From Tetrapyrgos nigripes (taxonomy: Eukaryota > Basidiomycota > Agaricomycetes > Agaricales > Campanellaceae), in NCBI GenBank assembly GCA_013368315.1, contig JAACJM010000087.1, positions 1 to 64,000 on the forward strand: a stretch of 64,000 nt of DNA. Direction: 5' to 3'. How positions within the stretch are numbered: position 1 is the stretch's first letter; every line of letters begins with the position of its first letter. A program made the position numbers and the translations under genes. This document shows positions 54,985 through 64,000 of the stretch, piece after piece. The notes beneath the pieces are model-generated. The model worked only from the letters and a program-made list of their open reading frames with translations, searched no databases and was not told where the DNA came from.

Positions 54985-56985
54985 TTAGAATGAAATTGGA
55001 AGAGGACCGGGTTTGTTCAGATTTTTCTGATGGTACTCGTCTACAGCTTCTTCGGCTGTAAGCTCATCCACGGGGAGCCAGGAAAATTCTTCGTCAGTGC
55101 CTTCGTAACCAGACCACTGTACCAAATATAGTAGAGGACATTTCTGACAGCGCCGATCGATTTTCGAGTCTAAGATTTCGGTGATTTCATATTCAAGTTC
55201 ACCTTCAATCTTGACTGGAGCAGGCGGATCTGGAATACGATTCGGAATCGTGTTGGGAACAGCGGGTTCGAGTTGGGACACATGGAAAACGGGATGGATC
55301 CCACGGAGATAGTCAGGGAGCTTAAGTGTATAGGATAAGGAGCTAGGATGGGCGATAACCTTGAATGGACCAAGAAACTTTTCGGAAAGCTTCGGAGTTG
55401 GTCTTGTAGTTTTGATATGTTTAGACAATACAAAGACCTCGGAATTGATAGGGATTTCCGGTAAATCCAGACGTCGTTTGTCAGCCTGAATCTTGTAGCG
55501 TTTCTGAGCTTCCCGAATCTCTTCCCGCAGGAAACTGTGAAGTTCCTCTAGGTTGACAACGAAGTGACGGGCACGCTCGGAAGCGAGATTGTAATCCGGA
55601 TGGATTGTGAGATTAGGGTGGAAGCCCTTATTAGTAAAGAAAGGTGTGATTCCGGTGGAAGCGTTCGGAGCGTTGTTATAAGCAAACTCGGCAATGGGAA
55701 GTAATGTATCCCAGTTGTCCTGTTGATAGGAACAATAGATCCGGATATACTGCTTGAGTGTCTGATTAGTACGCTCTGTCTGTCCGTTGGCTTCCTGGTG
55801 ATAACCTGAAGTGAAGTGAAGTTTCATATCCAAGGCTTTTCCAAGAGATCGGAAGAAGTGGGAAACAAATTCGGAGCCTCGGTCGGAAGTGACATGGTTC
55901 GGAACGCCATGCTTGGAGAAGACGTGAACAACAAATAATTCTGCTAGTTGTTCCGAGGTGATAGTGTCGTGGGTCAGAATGAAAATTCCTTGTTTCGAGG
56001 CACGGTCTACAATCACCAGAATAGCTGTAAAACCATTGGAATCCGGTAATTGCTTGATGAAATCCATAGAGATAGAATCCCAAGACCGGACTGGTACGGG
56101 AAGGGGTTTGAGAAGACCATAGGGTCGATGTCATCGAGGCTTGTTACGCCCACAGACCGTACAGGAAGCTACATAGTCCCGAACAAATTCCCTAATCTTT
56201 GGCCATGTATAATGCCGTCGGATTAAGTCTAGGGTCCGGTTTTGTCTGAAATGTCCTGCAAGGGAATGATCGTGGTGTTGACATAGTACATGAAGCCGAA
56301 GGTCAGATCCAGCGGGAACATAAATCCTGTCATCCGATCGTAGAAGACCAGATTCATCAAGTCTCCATCGGGGAGCGTTCGGATCCTCAGCTAGTTTGAG
56401 GCTAGCTACTGAGGCCGGATCCGAGGCGTAAGATTCCCAGATTGTAGAATGGAGTTTTTCGATATCCATGATGACTGAAGCACGGAGTACTGGACCTTCC
56501 AGGAATGAGGCTCAGAGCGACTCGGAAAGTTGTTCCTGAGTGAATACTGGATGTAAATTCTGTGGATTAACCTTGGCGTAGCCACTATCCCCCTCTTTTG
56601 GGTAGACGTCCCATTGTCTAGTAAGTGAGTCTGGTTTCGCACCAAGTTTTCCGGGTCAGAACCGGATGATAAGGTTGAACGCAGAAAGATACTCGGACCA
56701 TCGGACTTGTCGTCTGGTAAGAATCTTGGTTGTTGAAAAATATTCAAGATTTTTATGGTCAGTGATGACATCGATAGGAGATCCGGATCCTTCCAGGTAG
56801 TGTCGCCAAATACGGAATGCTTCAAAAATTGCAAGCAATTCCTTGTCATGGACATCGTAATTGAGTTCGGCAGACTGAAGGGTGCGAGAGTGGAAAGCAA
56901 TGGGATGGGTTTCTCCAGAATCATAACAGAGTGAGAGGATTGCAGCTATTGCATAGTCGGAAGCGTTGGTTGTATTTTCTGCCAA
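54985..56985 (-). pseudogene. pol: Truncated gypsy pol (RNase H, integrase, chromodomain) of a second lineage
   Basis: Begins abruptly at 56985 inside RNase H ([40 protein letters not shown]). Integrase: HHCC finger (CTVCGRNKPR), then DFIKQLPDSNGF, SDRGSEFVSHF and ANGQTERTNQ. Linker motifs KFLGPFKV and IHPVFHVSQLEP precede a chromodomain with LYLVQWSGY and FSWLPVDEL; the gene ends near 54985. RT and protease are absent. In-frame TGA codons at 56656, 56512 and 56131 fall where Arg is expected. Sequence differs clearly from copies A and B. Its 3' LTR is probably 36879-37804, with the antisense Zn2Cys6 gene between. Confidence 0.88.
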
Positions 56986-59854
56986 CTATCAAGTACAATA
57001 TTCAAGGCTCTGTCAATGTCACCCAATATATATTTTATGAGAGGTTTGATCACTGCACTGATTGTGTTTCTACAATGATGTGAGACTCTTCTGTAATGTG
57101 AACTATTGACTTTATTATGACAATAAGGAGTCCCAGTGCATATGCGTTAGCCTAGTATGCAGCAATGGTCATCAACGTTGAGGGTCTTCAGCTTGTCTTT
57201 GGGATACAAGATTGACACCAGCAAAAAGTCCTCACAATCGCTACTGAGGTAAGTGGAGGTAGAAATCTATATATGCCATCATGCCATCTTCAGAAGGATA
57301 ATATTCATTAAATTTCAGGTCTTTCCCTTCAACTGGCTTCTTGGAGAATGTGGTGATATGTTATGTAGAGCATTGACCATATGACAGCAAGAGGATGAGC
57401 TCACAGCCTCAATACCTACTGAATGGCTACCATATCTACCTACTGACATACTTCTGAGAATTTTGTTCTGGCCACTAGTGTCAATAATGGGGGAGCACAT
57501 ATTGACTCTTCAATGATTAGAGGGTGTCCTTGTATAAGGCCTGAATCCAAGAACACTGACTGTCACTTGTGGGTTATGACCTGTGACTTACCCGCAAAGT
57601 CATGCTTTTCCCTGCTTGTTGATTGAGTTTTCCACCAATCAGTTCACGAAAAAAAGCCTATCAGTCAATGATAGATGTTTTGGTGAGCATTGGGTAAGTT
57701 TAATGAGAGATGAACAACAAGCAAATTTCTTCTGTTTTCATGAAAGTCCAAACAGCCCCAGTCACCACGATAGCATTCTGTAGCATAGATCCCTTGAGTC
57801 TGCCCTTCAATGATGTCCTTCCTTCTTTGAGGACGCTGACAGGAGTGATAGCCAATGGGTTTGAGACTGTTTATCACAGTTGGCATTTTCACAGTGTAAG
57901 AACAGAGCTATGTTTTCCTTCAACACAATGAAAGCAACCATGAAAGACAAGAGTAACAAGTCTACTTACACTGGTATGTACAACTGTCTTCTCTCTTTCT
58001 TCATTTTAGTGAGTTTAGACTGACGACTTTATTGCTTTTTCTGTGTTCTTACACATTTTACAGTCTTCACCCACCCCTTCTACATCTACTACACCTCTGT
58101 GAGGACTTTGGTATTCATTACAGACTCAGTATTCATTCATAGTAGCGCTATTTATTTGTATGCCAAGTAGTTACATAATCATGGCTTACTTGACTCTCTT
58201 CCTCTTTCTTTCTGTGTAACAAGTCATCCTGGAGTGCCTGCATGCTCTACTATTACCTCTACAGCGCAGCCAGGTATCCATTCAACTGCCTCTCTGCTAG
58301 AAGCCCCTAGTCACCTGACCCTCATCACAGGTCTTATGCCTCACCCCAAACACATGAGCCTCATGACCCTTCAAGAGTCACATGGGATCATGCAAGCTTC
58401 ACAGTGGTGGGGGTACCACAGACTCTTGAGGTCGACGCTCATGGGTCCTGAAGACTGGTGCTGTGTTTTCACTGTTTTTACTCAGCAACTCTAGATGGGT
58501 GTGAACTTTGCACTGTCCAAATTACTGTTGTCGACTGTGCTAAGCATTGAAGCTGGTGACATGTCCCAGCTAAATCCCACTCACAAACAACAACTATTTC
58601 TCTTACAATGGGTTGCCCTACCTCCATCCTCCCTCATACAGAGTGAGAAGATGTGAGTTGGAGTGACCTTTGCTTCATCTTGCCCCTCTTTACTGGTACA
58701 GCTCTCCCTTCAAGTTGTGCTATACTTCCATTCTACAATCTCTGAAGTTCGACAGAGTGGTGCAGACTGTACACCCCTTTCTACAATTGACTGCAATTTT
58801 GACTATCACAATCCCAGTTGACTGCCCAAATTGGACTAGGGTAGGGGCAGTTTTCACCTCTCTTTGTCTTTTTTCTTCTTTACTTCCTATAGAGGTAGCA
58901 AATACTGTCCATGGACTGAAGCTACTTCCACATCATTCTAGTTGACATCCCATCACTCTACATTATCTCAACTATTCCTACAAAGGCGGAAAACATTGTC
59001 TGCAGACTGAAGCTACTTCTGCATTGTCTGAGTCAGCTTCACATTGCCCTTTGTTTTTCCTTCCAGATGGTGCAACTTTCACATCTCTTACATGCTCTTC
59101 CCCTGTCTATGCTATACCTGCAACAACTTTGTTCTTCACCACATATTGCCTAATTTGTTCTGATTCTTCAATCTTTTCCCCAGCTCTACTGGTGGCCCCA
59201 AACTGTTGTCCTATGACCTTGTCTTCAAGACAGACATGGAGCGATATTCACTTTGTCTCTTTCTCAGATCTATTGTCTGTCTGCTTCAACATAGTCAGTC
59301 ATAGCCCAGGAAATGGGTGCTGTCTTTGCATTGTTTTCTTTGGTTACATTGTTGCTTCTTGCCTGTACTCAGATTGCGGTCTTCCTGCTCCTTTTTGGGT
59401 CATTAGGAATTAGGTCCTTGTCTATGCCCTTTCAGAAGGTCCATTTGACTATCTTATCACATCTCTTCTTATGTCCTTCTGTCATTTATGAGTTGTCAAT
59501 GTTAAGTCCGTTGGACTACAAACATTACCATTGACCTGAATGCAGTGAAGTTCACTTCGTTTGCTAAACTCGTCACTAAGAGTCTGGTACTTTTTCTGCA
59601 TCATTCCTTAGTTACCAATGAAATGCACTAACGATGACTGATAAGATGAATGGACTGATTAGAAGTTAATTTGAGTTTAATGAACTTGCTTAACTGGAAC
59701 CTGTTTGAGGGTACTTCATGGAATGTCCTTGTGGATTCACCTAAAGATAGCTGTCACAATCTGTGATGCATCTTCATTGCTGGAGCTAGGATGTGCTAAA
59801 ACTCATGTCTTGAGTGGCCACAGCACGAACTCATTGCAAGTGTGACTAGTGCTT
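56986..59854. other. No recognisable gene
   Basis: Pyrimidine-rich and AT-rich sequence. A diverged duplication around CTGAAGCTACTTC (58917 and 59009) and loosely repeated words such as GGTGCTGT are visible. Open frames of up to 129 codons (59024-59413) show no known motif. Confidence 0.4.
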
Positions 59855-59870
59855 AAAAGCCAGGCTTTAG

Positions 59871-60602
59871 GGGGCACGGTGGTGTAGTGGTCCACCGTCC
59901 CCATTCAACACATGGCAGTTTGAGTTCAACATCTCGCTGGTTCAATCCTTGCTAGATCCCCCAAATCCCACGAGATAACAAAATAGACACTCCAGGTTCT
60001 ACCACTGCCAATTGCCATACCCACTGTCTTTGTGTCCACCTCCTTTCAAAATTTCCCATGCCTGCCTTCCTCTATTCAGCATCTACAACAGTTTCATCAT
60101 GCTGTAAACAGCAGCCAATAACTTCAGCATTCAGCAAATTCCATAATCAATAAGTCCGCATGGTCAGAAAGGTCCAGGCTTGCGGTGGGGTTGGTCTCGA
60201 ATGTCTTGCTGCCCAGGGTGGTGTCTGAAAAAATGGATAGCTTACCGAGCCCAGCAGCCTGATTAAGCACTGCACTGCAATGCCAATGGCCAGCATCAGT
60301 CTGTACAGGGAGATGGGATCCAAATGGGTTAGAAGGAAGCAGCCGAGATAAGACAGCCTGGCATAAGAAGGAAACATACTATATTCTATAATCACTTTCT
60401 GCACAGTGGGTTACTAGGCCCCGCCATCCACATACTTACTAACTGTCCCTATTAGGTGGCTCCAGTTGCCTTCTTCAGATAGGCATGATATGATTGAAAC
60501 ACGTATGATTGCAAACTGTACATAGCACAATGTATTCAGTAGACCCTACCATATGCTTTAGTACAATGGGGTATAAACAAGGATTTAAATTAAAAAATTA
60601 AA
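59871..60602 (+). mobile_element. tRNA-headed SINE with A-rich tail
   Basis: Starts GGGGCACGGTGGTGTAGTGG, with TGGTGTAGTGG (59880-59890) matching a Pol III A box and GGTTCAATCC (59939-59948) matching a B box. It ends in an A-rich tail (ATTAAAAAATTAAAAAA) and is flanked by a 16-bp target duplication AAAAGCCAGGCTTTAG (59855-59870 and 60603-60618), a length typical of LINE-driven retroposition. About 730 bp is long for a SINE. The body after the tRNA head has no coding region I recognise. Confidence 0.8.
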
Positions 60603-60618
60603 AAAAGCCAGGCTTTAG

Positions 60619-62757
60619 GAAGTCCCAGCTCCAGACACCCTTCCTCCACCTGGTATGTCTGACCCTGGCAACTCTAGGAAGGGCCCAGATACAAAGAAGA
60701 CTGCTTCCACTACATATCCTCCTGGATCCAGTGCTCCTTCCAGCACTATTCCTCCATCCAATACACCTTCCTCTGTGACAGATCCTATTATCCTGAAATG
60801 TCCTTCTCACGCTGATACGCCATACAAAATTCGCGTATAGAAATGCTAATTGGCGGTTAGAAAGCTGATTCACCACTTCAATTGGTATATAAAAGAACTA
60901 GAGTGAGTCCCGAAGTGCTAGTTAAAGTGCTAGTGGAATAAGTGTATATGACAGTACAATAAAACTAAGTACTTATGAATAGGATATGCTTATTCTAAGT
61001 ACTATGGTTGATGTGTATGGTGCTTCAGTTATAGTAGCAGATCCACCATATACTATACAAAGTTCTATAAGGACTTTGTAACCATTCCTACTATAACACA
61101 CTTAGTACTGCCAGTGCAATTCAAGGGAAAGTGAAGCCCCTATTCATGGGCAAGGAACATGTAGGCTATATGACCCAGACTCTAGTGCTAAACGATCACT
61201 GGTTTAGAAATGGCACCACAATCAGAGAAATCGGAGGAAAGCCCTAGTAACTGACTATGTCTGAACTAGCGGTATAACAAGTGATACCTCGCTTGTAATC
61301 AAAATAGAAGGAATAGTCTTTTGAAAGGCAGAAAGGATAGAAAAGTAGGACAAAGTATATATGTACGAGTTCCTAGAAAGCTCAGCTTTCACAATGTACT
61401 AAAGGGATGAACTAGCAGTGAAGGAATAAAGCCCATAGTTCATTACTGCCAGTATGCGAACTAAGGAAGGAGTCATAATGAGAGAGCCCCAAAAGGGTAA
61501 AGATATTTCCGAATGCAGCAGTAAGATTGGCAAGATGTGTGCCTGATGACTGAGGCATTCTCGTTGGTACAAGGGCAACTACAAAAGATATGTAGGACCT
61601 TATAGAGGGCAGGACTTATCTATAAAAACTAACTGGTGGTATACTAGAAATGAGGTCTATAAACACCAAGTCTATAGTAGTGCCAGAAAAACATAAGAGG
61701 AGGAATAAGCAAGGACTACGCAAACCTATAACAACTGATTGGTGGTAAAGGAATGTGAGTCATACAAGTGGAGCCCAGCATGGATGGTGGAGCTATGTGA
61801 GTCAGAATGACTATGGCCGCCAGTTCCAGGAAGGTACTCTTAGTCAAGAGGATGAAGTGAAGGGAACATAGAAAGCCCTATTAGTTTTAGATAATATTCT
61901 ACATTTCCTAGATATCCTAATTAGAAAGTATCTACTTAATCTAGTAGTATGGACAAGCATGGACTGGTGATTAGACTAATATTTCTGTTTTTCTTAGGTA
62001 CCTTTTAGCAGACATTAAAAAGAAATGTAGAACTGTATAGTAGTAGCTGCGAGTAGTATAAAAGGACTAGGTATTTCTCGTAGTTACTCAAGCCACATAC
62101 TGTAGAGTATCAGCCATCTCACTAGCACTAGCTGTAGAGACTGCGAAACACAGACTGTGCTTCTACCAAATCTACCTCACTTGCATCGAGTATAAACATA
62201 GTGTGTGGATCAATAGTGTTGAATCAAATTTGTTGGTTTTTGTGTTATCTTTTTGTGTGTGTCCTCGGACTTGTGAAACTGATTATAAGGCATTTGGGCC
62301 TACAAATTGTGAATTGAAATTGTTGGTTATATCTTTGTGGACTTTTTATAGTGTGAATTCATGCAAAACCTCTACCAAAACCACCAAAAGTCCTTGTAGT
62401 ACAAGTGAACTGTTGAGTATTCTGACTACCTGGAACACTCGCACTTTACTATTTGTATAAAAGTCTTTAAGTTTGTGTTTGTTCTACACTTACGCAAAGG
62501 ACACCTATTAACGCTGCTTTGCATTCAGCTGCCAAACCAGTCCCTACTGCCACCTCTATTCTAGCCATCGTGTTTGGAGCTAGAGTAGTTTTGGGATCTG
62601 TTTGCATGACAGTCCTTATGACTACACCCAAAGACAGGACCCTGCTACTGAGATATCTCAGCAAGAGCAAGAATCATGACCTCTCAATAATATCTGACAA
62701 CATGGAGTAAAGAAAACAATTGCAGTACCTGCCAATGAAGATGAAGTTCTGCCATTT
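60619..62757. other. No recognisable gene; CTAGT/AGTACT-rich sequence
   Basis: 60655-60840 holds a short Pro/Ser/Thr-rich frame. 60840-62200 is stop-rich and full of CTAGT, AGTAC and ACTATA words without clear tandem order. 62500-62720 has an 63-codon frame of unknown origin. Confidence 0.4.
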
Positions 62758-64000
62758 ATGGATCCAGAACAGAAGTATTATATGGCTGCAGGCAAGAGGC
62801 TATTCTTGGACCTTGACAATGTGGCAGAATGGAGTGAGGACTCAGACAATGGCCAAGTACCCACTGATGTAGTGTTCAAGGTATCACTATCTAACTCTAT
62901 CAAAAAATCTGGAAATTCAAGATACATGTACTTTGCATATTGCTGGGTGATGACTTTGAGATTCTTCAAGATGATTTGGACAAGCTAAGATTGGAAAAAG
63001 GCCAGCTTTACCAGCACAAGGTTGTCTGAATCAACCAAACCACCTACAATGGACAATGTGAGCAAGATTCCGTTAATCCTTGCACCCATGCCAACATCAT
63101 GGTTCTGTCTCCTGAAGGAAGTGATCATCCCTTTACTTATGGGAGAGTGGTCGGTGTATTCCATGCCATTGTGGACCTTCTCAAGACAGATTGATACTGT
63201 GTGTCATGAACTGCTACAGTTCTTTGCCCTCCTTCTTACTTCATTGTTAAACCTGGAATTCCTTCATCATTTGTCTATTGCTTTTCCTTGTTAATTTATA
63301 CTCAGATTCATACTCAGTCAAACCCTATAATAACTGTCAATCATCTTCTACGATTTGGTACCTATATCTATCCATATTTGATCTATTATTCTTGTCTTTG
63401 ATGTATCATATGGCCATTGTTCTATTTCTGTTAACTCTTTCTCATCCCTTAGACTTTCTCATATATACTTGTAATCTTTTGTAACTGATTCCCCAGTTTG
63501 TTCACTTCGTCTCCACTCTGAACACCTATCTACACAGTGTGGAGCCTAGTCAGCCAACTCATTTTCCTCTATCTCTATCTCAATCTATTCTCTTGCTTTG
63601 TCTTTTGTGTGATTTGGTTGGTTTATTTGAGTGTACCAGCAACCTTGACACTGTGGCATCAAGCAGTGCAAAGTCAAGTTATTATGGGTTTGGTGGTACA
63701 AGTACAACTCCAGGGTACAGTTTCTGCATAGCACAGATCCTTCTGCTTTCGATTTTATAGACCCCTCTGGTGTACTTCATGGTGTACATCTCATTCCTGC
63801 CTTTGACCACAAAGGTACCAATGAGTATATATCAAGTGCTTCCTAGGCAAGGCAATATGAAGTGCCAACAGAAGATGGACCTGTTGAAGTTGAGCTTGAT
63901 GATTGGGTTTATTACCATGTTAATATGTGCATTGTTCACCTTGACATGATACCACTTGGCTCATACTATCTCCACAGATTTTCAGACACAGATATGACAA
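62758..64000 (+). pseudogene. Plavaka-like transposon protein, C-terminal remnant
   Basis: After removing the solo LTR (63202-63650) and one CTGTG, one frame reads INQTTYNGQCEQDSVNPCTH, ANIMVLSPE, YGRVVGVFHAIV, then VKLLWVWWYKYNSRVQFLHS, DPSAFDFIDPSGVLHGVHLI and DWVYYHVNM. This order is familiar from the C-terminal part of large Plavaka (CACTA/EnSpm-like) proteins of Agaricomycetes, as far as I can judge from memory. Stops occur (TGA near 63026 at an Arg position, TGA near 63193, TAG near 63843) and the gene runs off the right edge. The DDE core is not in the window. Confidence 0.6.
63202..63650 (+). mobile_element. Solo LTR of the self-priming gypsy family, with target duplication
   Basis: 449 bp, TGTCATGAACTG...CAACCTTGACA, flanked by perfect CTGTG (63197-63201 and 63651-63655). 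TATATA (63462-63467) and AGTTTGTTCACTTCG (from 63495) keep the family spacing. It interrupts the Plavaka-like remnant. Confidence 0.92.

Noticed and set aside
48880..56985. TGA might be reassigned as a sense codon, since all in-frame stops in pol are TGA
   Set aside because: Intact genes here use TGA as a genuine end (gag, the end of copy B pol), the affected positions expect both Arg and Trp, and frameshifts occur in the same genes. Mutation of CGA and TGG explains it better.

Overview
The window looks like a transposon-rich stretch of a basidiomycete (probably Agaricomycete) nuclear genome. The evidence is many 50-60 bp introns with GTNNGT...YAG borders, a NACHT-ankyrin gene, a fungal Zn2Cys6 cluster, chromodomain Ty3/gypsy elements, hAT, Tc1 and Plavaka-type DNA transposons, and no bacterial-style operons. 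Almost every recognisable gene is either part of a mobile element or has been broken by one. I see no tRNA, rRNA or CRISPR array. The species cannot be fixed from sequence alone.

Layout. 1-8000: remnants, namely a gypsy RT scrap, a palindromic foldback repeat, a solo LTR and a hAT-type MITE. 8036-17460: a large decayed Mutator-like gene (tandem N-terminal exons, WRKY/GCM1-like zinc finger, DDE transposase, ubiquitin-hydrolase-like region, Ulp1-like protease), interrupted by an intact Tc1 element at 14242-15868. 17907-19050: a decayed minus-strand KOW-type gene. 19661-20313: arrays of the octamer GTAAACGC. 22757-26722: a large inverted repeat. 27105-31503: three hAT-type elements with perfect 8-bp target duplications, and an 80-bp minisatellite split by a TA-flanked MITE. 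32738-34489: a further hAT element lying between the TATA box and start codon of a NACHT-ankyrin gene (34530-36878), whose 3' end is cut off by an LTR at 36879.

36879-56985 is a nested nest of retrotransposons. The oldest layer is a 5'-truncated chromodomain gypsy element on the minus strand: LTR 36879-37804, pol 54985-56985. Between its LTR and pol sits a plus-strand Zn2Cys6 gene with its own TATA box. That gene was hit twice: a full-length minus-strand gypsy element (38006-45653, target duplication CAAGA) landed in its upstream region, and a full-length plus-strand gypsy element (46178-54167) landed in its second exon.

The two full-length elements are relatives and share four unusual properties. 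Their primer-binding site is complementary to the predicted 5' end of their own transcript (self-priming, Tf1/sushi style), with compensating base changes between the two. The gag-pol junction is an identical GGATTTTTGA, which fits a -1 shift. An extra ORF lies upstream of gag. A Cys/His-finger plus WG-dipeptide accessory ORF lies between pol and the 3' LTR. Their LTR pairs are nearly identical, yet both pol genes are dead, and every premature stop in them is TGA.

59871-60602 is a tRNA-headed SINE with a 16-bp target duplication. 62758-64000 is a decayed Plavaka-like region split by a solo LTR with target duplication CTGTG.
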